Below, in pieces: positions 1 to 11,900 of a DNA stretch of 64,000 nt (its first letter is position 1; the number at the start of each line of letters is the position of its first letter). The translations under genes and the position numbers were made by a program. The stretch is from Trifolium pratense (taxonomy: Eukaryota > Streptophyta > Magnoliopsida > Fabales > Fabaceae), in NCBI RefSeq assembly GCF_020283565.1, contig NC_060061.1, positions 4,100,010-4,164,009 on the forward strand. Direction: 5' to 3'. The notes below the pieces were generated by a model. That model saw only the letters and a program-made list of their open reading frames with translations. It did not search any database and was not told the DNA's origin.

Positions 1-178
1 ATATTTTATGGACATGACTTCCCGAACACTCATACAGGTGACTATGCTTGGTGATAAGCCCAAATAAGTTGTTCACAAGTCTATTAAAACCCTGAAACTA
101 GTATACACTTGGCTTTTGATTTAGAATTGCTTAAATGTATTAGAGAAATCTTATTCTCTTGTGCTGCATCTCATACAG

Positions 179-3100
179 GGCGACAAGGATGATTCCTATG
201 AAAACAGGAGGCTGGAGACGTACCAGGGAGGACCTAAAAGCCCTCCGTATGAGGACACATATGAACGCCGTTATAGTGACAGATCTAGTCCAGGTGGAAG
301 AAGTCCTGGATATGATCAAGAAAGGAATTATGCCGATCATAAGAGAAGCCCTGGTCGCCCTACAATAATTAATGATTGGCGTCGTGAAGATAGATTTGGG
401 GGTGGACAGAAATTTGAAGATCGTAGAATATCCGATGGAGGTAATAAGATGGAAAGCCAATCTCCCGAGCGAGCCAAAGACCTGGATTCTTCAAGCCCAC
501 CACCTGTTGTCCGACCTGTTAGAGAAATTCTGGGAGAAAATGTTGTACCTCTACGAATTAGTGAACCTCCAAAAGCAAACAGTGGACAGGCTGCTAATGG
601 CCCAGCACTCACACAGGTGAGATTATATCAATGATCTTAATAAGTAATAACGTGGCTCAGTATTTACTTACTTTATTTAATTTTGCTCTGTATTTACTTT
701 ATTTACTATGAAGTTATTTCAAGGGCTTAGTTTTCCTTTCTGTTATTAGACATTATGGTGTCCCACCTGGTGGGAAATGGCTTTTTTTGGTTGTTGCAGT
801 TCTTTCTAAGATTCCCAAAATTGATTTCCTATTCAGAATATTTTATCGTATCTTATTACAATTGCAGAGAACGGCATCTTCCAGTAGCTTGGCATCCAGC
901 AATGGAACCCCAGCAGAAGTTAAGCTTGAGACTATCAGGAGCCTTATTGATTTTGATGATAATCCTGAACCACCTATTGCTCCAGCAATTCCTCAAGCCA
1001 CACAAACTACCGCGGCTCAACTTGTGAATCCAACAAATTCTGGTGATAACAATTGGGCCTCCTTTGATGTTGCACCCGAGGTAAAAGTATCACAGGGTCA
1101 TTCAAATGTAAATTCACTTGATTCTATGCTGTCCCAGTTGTCAGTTCCATCATCTTCACATGCTCAAGTTTCTGGAGCCCAAGGTGGTCACTATCTTGCA
1201 GTAGCTATTTCTTTGAGCAGTGTCTAACATTGCTAAAAAATCAATGACTGACTCTTTATCTGTTTCACCTGCAGGGCCTTTGGCGGGATCAGCTATTAAT
1301 GCTACTGCTGGAGGAGCTCCAACTGTGAGCAGCTTCGCAACTTTCCCAGCCAGTGTTGCTTCATTAACATCTGGATTGACAACAGCATCACCTTTCAATA
1401 ACACAGGTTCGTGGTCTAGTTTGCAATATCAGCAACCGCAACCGTTGTTCACATCTACTGTTGGTCAGCCTACTATTCAACAATCTACACTACCAGTTGG
1501 TGGAGCTTTGACTAATCAGGTTTGTCTTTTTAAGTAGCTGTATCAAACAAATGTTGTGTCAATTAATTCAGATGTGATGTTCATTCACCCTTTCATAGAA
1601 ATATAACTCAGCCCTGGATCACATCTTCTGTACCCACGATACAGGGGCATCCAGTGACACATGTGTCAAAGGTTGTCGATGAAGAAAAGTCTAGTGTTGC
1701 TTCACAAAATTCTACTGTAAACATAAAACCAAGTGGAAGAAATGAACTTCCTGAGGTATTATTGACTCCTTATTTAGCTTCATAAAGCATCTATATTGTG
1801 TGCTTGATGCTTGCTTGCTTGTATTTATGTCTATTGTTTATCTTAGTGTTTAGTTGTGCTTTTGCAGGATCTATTCGCTGTAAACTATTCATCTTTTCCT
1901 GCTCCAGTCCCAGGCTGGCAAATGGGTGCACCGCCTGGCATGGGTGTCTCCGTTCATTATAATAATGTGATGGTACTGTTAAATTCCAAATCATTAGCTT
2001 GCAACTCTATAACTTAATCTGTGGCTACGAGCCAGTACCATAGTATGATACATTTTCTCATAAATTTCTTCTCACTCTTACAGTCCGTGCCAAGTTTCCC
2101 ACAACCATCTCAATCTACAAATCCATTTGATGTGATCAACGAAACAACTTCAGTTCAAGCCCCAACTGTACGTAACTTCAATTGAATCTTTTATTGAGTC
2201 CTTAATAATTAATATTGAGTCCTTAATTAAGCTCGGGTGATAGTTTGTGTCCATCTCTTCTTTTCTATAGGTTGTGTGAATCTTTTATTGAGTCCTTAAT
2301 AATTAATATTGATTGGGGATTTTGCTCTTCTAAAGTGCATGATGTGCTCGGCCATTGGTGGATGATAAATACATGTTTGAATCTTGTCATCTGTTGAGTT
2401 ATTAACTTGAGTTTTTTCTATCATTATTTACTGAGGTGTACCATAATTTCTCAAGTTTGCAATTTACTGGTATATACTGGAATTTTTCTTTGGTTTCTTT
2501 ATCATCTGGCATGAAAAAGCTGGAATGTTGAAGTAGGACATGCTGACTTTCTAATATGTAAATGTAAATTCACCATTTAATTCGAACTTGGTATTGCCTG
2601 TCAATTTATGTTTGGAGACTGATAATTGCATAATGTTCACATAATTCCATCAGTTTATGAAGATTTTGATTGATGCTTTATGATTGGTGTTCCTTGAATG
2701 CAGTTTCCTTCTATGGTATCTTTGCAAGGTGCTCTGCCTGGTGTAACACCTTCAGCTACAGTGCACCCTTCAAACATGGGTAATCAGTCTTTTGCATGGA
2801 ATCCACCCTCCTCGTTATCGTATGCACCAATGCCGCCTCCACAAGCACAAACTCTTGCCTCTGCAACAGGACCAAGTATACCTTTTATCATTTCCTCAAT
2901 CAATAATTTTCTTGCTTATGCTTATTTGCTCTTTATCTGTATATCTCAAACTGTGTAAATTCTCAGGGGCATTCATGGAGCAACAAATGCCAAATAACAT
3001 GCCATTGCCAAGGTAACTATTTCCCAGTCTTGATAATATTTACTGTAGCCTGTTTTAGGTTAGATTATTTTTTCTCTTTGAAAGTGGAAACTCATCTTTA

Positions 3101-3513
3101 GGTTCTGGTCATTCCTTTATTTACATTCATACTTTGTAGCATGAATTCAGTAACAAAGTTTGCCCGCAATAAACACAAATTCTAGGACCTCAATTCCATA
3201 GATTCAGTGTTATTCCTTGAGTGGGTTAGCTACGATGACTGAGAGCTCTGAGTTTTGTTTGTCATGGTTTGTGAAGTAACCTGTGAAAAAGCCAATTTAT
3301 TATGGTTGTATATGGATACTGTTGATAATTGGTTGTGGTTTGCATCACCTTACCTTGACACTTAACTGAATGTGTAGGCATCAAGGAGGTGGGACTTTTG
3401 GAACCGAGGGAACTGCTTTTGGCTTCTCTAATATAGATCAGAAGCTGAATGGTAGGTTGCCAGCCTCTGCTACCCTAAACCCCTTCCCTACAGGAGGTAA
3501 TCCGTTCGGATGA
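179..3513 (+). CDS. AGD14: AGD14-type ARF GTPase-activating protein, C-terminal part
   Basis: Partial gene; the zinc-finger ArfGAP domain lies to the left of the window. Exons: 179-616, 868-1183, 1275-1519, 1612-1755, 1868-1972, 2084-2167, 2704-2875, 2967-3012, 3378-3513. They join in phase to 561 codons and stop at TGA 3511-3513. The visible protein is the low-complexity tail of the family: an Arg/Ser/Pro stretch with SPPYEDTYERRY and GRSPGYDQE, the block NDWRREDRFGG, then RPVREILGENVVPLR, SLIDFDDNPEPP, NWASFDVAPE and a Gln/Pro/Ser-rich region ending TGGNPFG. NPF is a typical EH-domain ligand, and FDD/SFD blocks suit adaptor binding, so the tail probably recruits coat or endocytic partners while the missing domain stimulates GTP hydrolysis on ARF GTPases at Golgi or endosomes (family knowledge). 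For exon 4 the acceptor ending at 1611 was chosen, because the upstream AG at 1597-1598 opens a frame with a stop. No lesion seen. Confidence 0.9.
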
Positions 3514-4751
3514 TCTAAGTTTTTTTGCACGGATACTCATATCAACCCAGCATCAATTTGTTGCACCCTGTACAAATATGGTTGAAGTTATTTGTACCAT
3601 TCTTTAGTCGAAGGGAAACTCAAGCATATTGAGAGATTTATAGTCGTGGTCATCGGGTTTCAAATTCAAATATTTGTACCTTGCTTGTAAATTATTTGTT
3701 GCTATAGAAAATATGAAGGCAAAATATCTGCCTGTCAAAGGAAGTGGGTCTTACAGGATTGATATAATGAGCTGATGAATGTGAGAAAGGAGTGCAAAAA
3801 TCCCTTTGCCGAGACAAGGTAATTCTTTTAGGCGCAGCCTTGTTTTGTAGCGTTGGTTACTTACTGGTGTGTTATGGTGATCCTGATTGTATTATTATTT
3901 TAAATTTTGCTATTATGTATTATCATGTAATCTTATTATTCCTAGAAGCATGTTAAATTAACTGTTTGGTGTCACGGTGTAGTTCTATAGGATTACTGCA
4001 ACTATTGTGGTAATCGACTAGTGATCGGTTTTACATTTTTCTTTTAAACCTGGCTGCATGCATTATTGTACACTACCATGGTTCTTTGTAAGTTTCTTTT
4101 CTTTTTTTTTATAACCGATTCTTGTTTAAATTTAACAAGATGAACATTGATATTTTAAATTATCACTCAAATATCTCAACAAACCTCTATATGATGAAAT
4201 CTCATGCGTAGCCTTTTTCTATCATTAGATCAAAGAGATCTACCAACTGTTAATGGTACATTTTTAACACCAAATTTACCCCCTCATCTTCTTCACTGCC
4301 ATGCATCATAAGCTTTCTCCATAGCTAGTTTACAGATTAAATCTAGATCTTATTAAAAGCACCATATGTTGATTGGATCAAGGAATATCCCACAGATAGA
4401 AGCTATGCACGACTATACAATAGTCCACCAGATGCAGTAGCAAAATTTTCAAAGTTTACCTAGAAATAATATCTTGATGATGCAGTTGTATAAAAACAAA
4501 AATTAATAGTTATGTATGGAAAGAAACAAACAATTTTCGCTACATAAAGAACATTCAGTCTCCCAAGTAAGAGGAGAATTATTGTGCTGTTTTTGGCTTA
4601 CATGAAACAATAAACAACAACATATAACAAGAGTTTACTTACACAATCACAATACAATATTCACCAAAAAAAAAACAACTTACACAAACGAAACAATCAC
4701 ATACACTAACTTCACCAAACTTACGATCCTAAATCCTTTAAACATTATTCA
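3514..4751. other. 3' UTR of the ARF-GAP gene and convergent intergenic spacer
   Basis: The first 450 or so bases after the ARF-GAP stop are presumably 3' UTR. The rest separates two convergent genes, and the PUF gene's 3' UTR should enter from the right. I see no further coding sequence and no clear transposon ends. Confidence 0.5.
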
Positions 4752-7010
4752 TCAAATATTTGCCATGGCCCTTATCAACACATTCTTTCCATAAGGATGG
4801 CTATGAAGTTCCGTGTGATAGGATCTAATGAGCTGAGAAAGTTTTCTATGCAGATGACCCTGCAATAAATAGAACAAGGAAAAAAAGTATTAAGTAAAAA
4901 AACAATTTTTACATAAACAAGAGCTGAATCAAAATGTCGATAACTTAGGAATGTTAGTAGAGAGTAGTACAACACAATTAGAATTATAAGAGAGTGTCAA
5001 ACCTGGGTGTATTCCAATGCTCTTTGAGCTACAAAATTCCCATAGGGATTCTGAAGAACATTCAAGATATTAGGACTTTTTATTATCTCCTCAACTATAA
5101 CATCAACACCACTCTGGTTAGAATATCTCAATAGATCTTCCACCACATTGCTGGAAAACTTGTTCATTGAAAGTCTAACAAAATTTCCACGAAGCACTTG
5201 TATGATGATTTCATTTGGTAACGGAAACTCCATTTTAATTACATATTGCACCACATAGTTTCTTCAAAGATAAAAAAAAAAACATAAATATTAGTTTTAA
5301 AATGAAGAAACATTCAAATGCAAAGAAATATACCATATTTAAAATGTAAAAACAGTTGATACAGCAAACAAAATTATATGAAAATGAACATTCTTGTAAA
5401 AAAAAAAATTATATGAAAATAATCAACAGAAAGTAGTTACTAGTAAGTTTAAGCAAAGTGCAAAACATATGCAATATCAATGCCTTCCAAATATGGGATA
5501 CAAATAAATTGCAAACTAACAACCAAATGTAACAATCAAATAAAGAAATTCAGCAAACAAAATAATCAGTTCAAGAGTGTGGAATCAAACCCATATGGAC
5601 TTTCTGCTAGAAGCATAGAATTTATGATGATTTTAAAAACTAGCAGGTGTATAGCTGTTCTTGCACTATAGTCAAAGCATTTTTGAATAACTGAACATCC
5701 AACTTTGTCTGTTGCAATATCAATACAATTTCTTGCTACTTCCTCCATGATAATCTGAAAGAATATTCTCAATTATAAGTACTTTTTTAAGCATTAAGCA
5801 ATATATATTCAAAAGGAGAAGAACAAAACAAGACTAAGACTTGGCATTAATTACTTTTTGGAGCTCTGGAGGGAAAAGCTTCACACACTGTACAATAACA
5901 TGACTGCCATTAAAATTTTTCATCAATGCAGCAGTGATACGCTTTATGGTATACACAACCACAACTTTCATGAATGGACTTGTAATATTCTCCAACATTA
6001 CTTGCATAACCCAAGTTCTGCACCAAAAATAAACACAAATTATCAACAATAACAACCTTATCCTACATGAATCAAACCACTAAACAAAAATTTCAAGAGA
6101 ACAAAGTTTGAATCCAATAGTTTGTAGGATTTTTGTGTTATAAAATAAAAAATAAAATTTGTGACCGCAAGTTGCACACCAACATCAATTTTTTCGATGT
6201 CTCTACAATCGTAATAAGACTGTTATCAACTGTATTTGACCGTAATTGATCTACAAAATATCAAAGATCATGACCAACCGAAATTTTCTGTTCGGTAAAA
6301 AATAGCGGATAGTTGATAAGTTAGCTTATAGCGGATAAGCTAGCTGATTGAACTAGTTTATAAGCTAATAAGCTAATTTTTAGCTTATAGCTAATAAGCT
6401 ATAAGCTCTTTTTGAAAAACTCTTACCAAACAAGTCTTTTTTGGTCATATGAGCTTATAGCTATAAGCTCAAAATCCAGTCTTATACTTAATAGCATTAC
6501 ATACCCATGATTGTCCATGCACACATCTTTAAGCTTTTGATCATTCGAGATGATCAAGTAAACAACAAAATCCATCTGTTGCCAAGTGATACTTCTCCTT
6601 GCTTCAAAAATCTTTTTAATCAAATCATTACCAATAGGGTCTGTCATGAGCATGTATAAAGAATCCTTCACTTCTGAGAGAATCAGTTCAACATATACCG
6701 GGTTACCCTCTTCGATCTTTGTCAGTAGATATTTACAGTTACATGGATCCATTGCCATCGAAACCACCTTCCCTTTCCACGACGGTAGAGGGAAGTTGGG
6801 ACGAGGCATTGGCGCCGGGAGCGCCTCCAAATAAGTACTCTGCCTCATCTTATAATCATAATAATAATAATGTGGTGACCCATCATAACCTTGTTGAGAA
6901 ACTTCACATCCTTGCAAGGATTGAAGTTGAAGAGCACTAAGTTGTTTCTCCACAAAGGTATCAAACTTAGCAGCAGAAGAAGCACGGATCTTTTCCCTTG
7001 TGCCCCCCAT
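4752..7010 (-). CDS. Pumilio/PUF-family RNA-binding protein
   Basis: Five exons on the minus strand: 7010-6505, 6017-5855, 5754-5591, 5261-5003 and 4859-4752. They join in phase to 399 codons plus TGA. The N-terminal 100 or so residues are not conserved. After them come degenerate PUF helical repeats, recognised by their core helices: GNDLIKKIFE, HGTWVMQVM, GSHVIVQCV, GCSVIQKCF, GNYVVQYVI, SSNVVEDLL, GNFVAQRAL and GKNVLIRAM. PUF proteins bind UGUA-type elements in mRNA 3' UTRs and control translation or decay in the cytoplasm (family knowledge). At about 400 residues, with aberrant first repeats, it resembles the small, divergent plant PUF subgroup (APUM9-12-like) rather than the roughly 1000-residue canonical proteins. 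The start is the first ATG of the open exon; an adenine-rich leader precedes it. Introns begin GT and end AG. No lesion seen. Which PUF subgroup it belongs to is unsure. Confidence 0.9.
6287..6475. repeat. AGCTTATAAGCT-type fold-back MITE in intron 1 of the PUF gene
   Basis: Many overlapping AGCTTATAGC / GCTATAAGCT blocks in both orientations make a self-complementary stretch of about 190 bp, starting near the words TTCGGTAAAAAA and ending next to ACCAAACAAGTC. This is the look of the common plant MITE with TTGGTAAAA...AGCTTATAAGCT ends. It stops about 30 bp from the 5' splice site of intron 1 (6504). Exact ends and target duplication were not resolved. Confidence 0.6.
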
Positions 7011-7589
7011 TGATAAACAAGAACCAGCAAGTATAAGGGCAAATAAATACCGAAATATTTATAAGAGAACAATGGAAAGATTCTTAAAGATTTGGTATAC
7101 TAAATTCATAAACACTTGCGATAGTGTTTCAATATATATTCATCGTGCTGCGCTTAGAGATTGAGTAGTAGATTTTATAAGAAAGAAAGAAAGAGTTTGA
7201 GTAGTAGAAGGACTCTCCAATTTGTTATGATTTTATATTGTTTAGTTCTTAAATTTGTTTTTTTAGAGTAATCTTTAAAGTGATTATTTGAGTGAAAAAA
7301 AGAAAGATAATGTATCAATTTTTAAACCGATCACCTATTTTTACTCTTTTGTTTTCTATTTTTGGTAAAGGATTTACCTATTTTTCCTCTATCAGAATAA
7401 CAAAAAACCTTATTCATGAAAAAATAAAAAAAAATCTTTGAGCGATGACATTGGGTTTGAAAAAGATTTTGTTTTCTTTCTGACTGAGATTTCAAAAAGA
7501 TATATCAGCGAAATTTATGCAAAGTCAAATTTGATGATTTTCCTGTATTTTTTATATATTAATTTTTTTTTCTAATATTATCACTGTAT

Positions 7590-7800
7590 TCAATTATAAG
7601 ACTCTGTTTGACCACCACATGTACGCCGATTCACAATTTGGATAACTAATATTTTTAATTGTTTATTAGTAAAAATTATAAAAACGTAATACTTTAAAAA
7701 TATTCATCAAAACAAATTGAACAAGATCTTATAAGCTAATATTTACATCTATATATTATTAAAAAAATACGGTCAAAACGAGATAAATAAATAGTACATT
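7590..7800. repeat. Decayed copy of the Stowaway-like MITE
   Basis: Shares long near-identical blocks with 16605-16800, for example AATTATAAAAACGTAAT versus AATTATAAAAACTTATA, CATCAAAACAAATTGAACAAGATCTTATA, and TATTATTAAAAAAATACGGTCAAAACGAGATAAAT. The conserved CTCCGTTCC terminus seen in the other copy is missing here, so it is a truncated or diverged relative. Similarity was judged by eye. Confidence 0.6.
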
Positions 7801-8063
7801 TTTGTTGAACAGACTCTTATAATTATTAATTAAGGACAGAGGTTGTTTCAAAAAAAAAAAAATTAAGGACGAAGGTAGTAAATTCTATTTTTTTTTACAC
7901 ATAAATTCTTATTTTTGTAGTTCTATTTCAAAATATATTATTTCTTATTATAGAATAAATTATTTTTTGGCAATTTTAATTAAAAATATTTTATCACTTT
8001 AAATCATTCATATTTTAAAAAATATATCGCTCTTATTTATTTATTTATTTTATTAAAACATAA

Positions 8064-8275
8064 TTAGGGCCACTTTGGAATAACTTATGAACTTATGCAA
8101 ATAAATAAGTTTTTATGTATTATTATAAGTTTGTCAAGATATTTTATTAAATAATTAAAAATACAATTTTCATTAGTAAAACTTATAAACTAACATAAAA
8201 ACTGATTTATTTGTATAAGTTGTTTTGTATAAGTTCAAAAATAAACTATTTCAAACGGGCCATAAATAGTATTTT
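8064..8275. repeat. MITE with GGGCC...TTTGGAATAA inverted ends
   Basis: The left end reads AGGGCCACTTTGGAATAACTT and is followed by ATGCAAATAAATAAG. The right end reads ATTTGTATAAGTTG, then AACTATTTCAAACGGGCC, i.e. roughly its inverted complement. A related, eroded copy lies at about 30945-31105 (ATGCAAATAAATAAACTTTTATG ... TTTATTTGTATAAGTTGTTTTGCATAAG). Confidence 0.6.
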
Positions 8276-8906
8276 ATAATGAGATGTTAAATATTTTAGG
8301 GCGCGCGAGTAACAAGTAGGGTGGCAAAATTAGCTCCCATACTTTAGATTGTTAAAAATGGGCCCTAACTTATTTATTTAGATGTTAAAATACTTTAGAT
8401 GTTAGTATTTTATGATGGCAAATTGAAAAGATGTTTTTAGAAACTAAAATCTAATTTTGTCTATATTATTATAGGATGAAAAACTATAATATATTTAGCC
8501 CAGAAAAACTATCAAATGAGATTGATAATTCAAAAAATCATGATCTAAAAAGGCATATACTAAATTGTTTTGCATAATATTATGCTCTCTCACTGACACA
8601 TTTACAGGTAAGAGTGTAGTTTTCATTGTTAATCACTTCATAAAGAGAAAGGACTGCATATCTTCATGCGGAAATTGCACGAATCTAATCCAACCAGTAT
8701 GCGTGCATTTGTGCCAGAAACATTGCTTCTGTCCAGTGCGGTGTCCATTAAGAATTTCCTGAATGATTGTAATTGCAATTCTTTTTCGTATCTGCAGACT
8801 GCAGAGCTGGAGGAGTCCCCTATATGTACACCTGAGATTTGGGACTGTCTGAATATCTTAATTCTCAACAAAATTTCATAACTAGAATGGTTAGGTTTCG
8901 ACTTTC

Positions 8907-11900
8907 TCAAGTAGAACCAGCTTGTCTACACTTCCATATCATCGGAGCTACCAGCATCCATACTATCAACAACAGATATTGTTGTAAGAATAATAAGGAA
9001 AGAGTTAGTAAAGCTCTATTAATCCGAGTTAATGATAAGTAAAACATTTACCATGTTAATAGCTCAAAAGTTATTTACTAATACAACATTTAATTGCTTT
9101 CATTAAGCAATCTAGTTAAGTAAATCGGACTATGATACCATTAATTCTGACATTCACTGTCAGCATAGCGAAACTAAGCCATAGCCATAGACCATAGTCA
9201 TGCAAAAGAAATTAATAAAAGTACATAACTAAAATCTTTGTCAAAGGGCATGACTACCACATTCAATCAATCATCACTTAATGCGGAAAATAAAATAAGC
9301 ATGCAAATAAATAATCTGAGTTAAAATCCATAAAATCATTATCACTGCCCTATGGGACTGCATGATATCAAACTCAAACAAATAACGTTTAACCATTGCT
9401 CCTACAATGGTCAAAGACGATTTAGTCGCAAAATACATGATTCATTGGACACTCCAACCACGTTCATCAAATCCCTAACTACTCTTTCCAATATAAGTCA
9501 TTTATCCCCCTCTGACTTTCAATTTCAACAACTTAGGTCATTGGTAATTACTGATTAGGGGTCTAACTATTTCTGCATACGCTAAATGTAAGGGGAGTAA
9601 TTTACAACAAAGAAGTATGCTTTTGATGAAATTACTTGTCTTTTTCCTATAAGTATAACACCTTTAACTCTTTATGCATAATTGACAAAAAAAAAGTAGG
9701 TAATATAACATTGAAATTTGAAATCCACAAATAAGTAAAAACGTTTATTTAAACAACCAATAATTAAAAATTAATGGAGGGTGTATTGATTTTTCTTACA
9801 ATAAACACAGACTGCCAGCCATTCATTTACTATTCTGACCCAGGTGCTGGTCCAGCCCACATCAATTGTCCATCTGTAGAAGAATGAAGGCATACCATCA
9901 ACTTGCTATATCATATATGATTGTACTGAATGAAAGACATAATGAAGATAATATGATATGATATGGACCAAATACAGGAGGGTAGGAGACCATACCTTCT
10001 CATAGCATGATGACTATTCCATCCAACTAATAGCATGGCAAAATACATTGCTCCCGTGGCAAAAACAAAATGGAAGAAGCCATAACCATATGGTACATCA
10101 TCCTCGGCTGGTGTATCATCCTTCCGGAACTGCATGGATTGACAGATACTTATTGGAGAACCTAATAATCAAGTAAAATTTAGACTAACTTCAGAGTTTC
10201 GAACTAACCTGGAAGCATTTGGAATCTATGCCTGTTGAAAATGTCGCAATAACAATTGCAAGTATTGCAACAACAAAGCTCTGCCAACAACAATCATAAA
10301 GAAGGTATGATCATATGTACAACCAAAAGGCAAAACAAAAATAAAACAAGAAACATTGGGTTATAAATTCTGGGAATAAGTATCAGTTTTTCATAGCACT
10401 TATTTGATAGATACGTGTTTGTGACCATGGTAATGAGCATATAATTGGGCTGTAAACCCAGACTTAAATTCACTATAGACATATATATATTTGTAAGTTC
10501 ACAACTATTGGATTTAAAGAGATATTCTAATACAGTTCAATTTTCTGAATCAAAAATAGACGAGTATTATTACAATTATGCTTAGCCAGTCTGTTTTGGT
10601 TGCAGTGTCTGACTTCCTAATGCAGTTTTCTCCAGCAGGTTCACTGCATTCAAAAATATTTCAACGCTCAAATTAAAAAGACGTAAAAAAGGGGAAATTA
10701 AGATAGGTTGCATAAATAATAAATGAATAAAACCAAAAGAATATACAAATGCCTGTCTTTCTAGATTGTTTTACATCAATGATTTCTTTGGGAGATAATA
10801 CACACTAAACAGTAAAAGCTAAATGCATTGGATGGAAGTATGGATACAGATGTAAAAGTGTTAGGAAAAAGTTGGTAGCCCTGCCTTCTAATAGCGCACC
10901 AGCAAAGGAAGACAACGTAAAGCCCCATCAGCCCTGGAGTTAGAATGCCGGCATTAACCTATTGCAGATAAAGTTGAAAATTCCAAATCATGTTATGTTG
11001 TGCGATAAAATGCACTGAACAAGTAAAGATATGGCCACAAATAGAACATACTTTTGGGTGCAGAGACACACTGGTCATGAGTTGGACAAGTACCAGAGTC
11101 CAAGTAATGAAGAAAATGTTGAGAAGGCAAGAAGGCTCTGGTGCATACCAAATGTACATCAAAATGATCCCCACCAAACAGACGACATATGCAGTTGTGG
11201 CAAACAACATCACATGAATTTGGCTGCATGGAATTGATGATTAATACAAAATATGGAATCTTATTCCTGGTATTATCCTAAATATATTGATCCATTTTTT
11301 TTATCAAGCAGTCATTGTAGTATAGTGGTAAGTATTCCCGCCTGTCACGTGGGTGAGCCGGGTTTGATCCCCGACAACGGCGTTTGTAGCTAGAATTTTT
11401 ATTTTTTTTGCCAATTAGCCATTTGTTTTGTCAGCCTATTGAAGCTTTACATGTGGAAAACGGATAAAATGCACAATATTAGTTGATGCTAAATTAGTAT
11501 ATTAGCTCAAATAACACCAATCAAATAACAATTGGTTATCCCCTCTAGATTCTCGAGTACTTTCAACGATGTATTTGGAAAATTCAAGATTTTTTTTATC
11601 CTTCCTCTTCATATAAAGCACAATAGTCAATTGTTCAACATCCAAAATCAATGAATATAACTTGCTAAATCATTGAAAATTCAACCAACAAAGTTTATAC
11701 GGAGACAATAATCTCAAGCATATTGTTCATGGTCGAGAAGCTTCTGTTTCTATTTTTCTCTAACTGAATAAATTCTTACCAACGTGCTGCATATTTTTCA
11801 GATGCACAGCAATCATTCAGCCATGTGATGAAGCTGATTATGCTTATTAGTTGAATTAGGAGGAAAACCCTGAAAAGGAATTACAAAAACACTTTAAGCA

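Larger units (their letters stand above)
7011..8906. other. Spacer between the PUF and SERINC genes, A+T-rich with MITE remnants
   Basis: Contains the PUF promoter side (7011 to about 7400) and the SERINC 3' side (below 8906). In between are two MITE remnants listed separately. A GGGCGCGCGAGTAAC segment near 8300 is loosely similar to GGGCACGGGAGTAACC near 45145. No supportable gene: the short open frames at 8565-9042 include the terminal SERINC exon read on the wrong strand. Confidence 0.5.

Noticed and set aside
6586..6940. Plus-strand frames of 73-82 codons
   Set aside because: Antisense shadows of PUF exon 1.
8565..9042. Overlapping short open frames on both strands near 8.6-9.0 kb
   Set aside because: They cover the SERINC 3' UTR and terminal exon; the real coding part is only 8907-8962 on the minus strand.
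10990..11237. Plus-strand frames of 68-75 codons
   Set aside because: Antisense shadows of SERINC exon 6.
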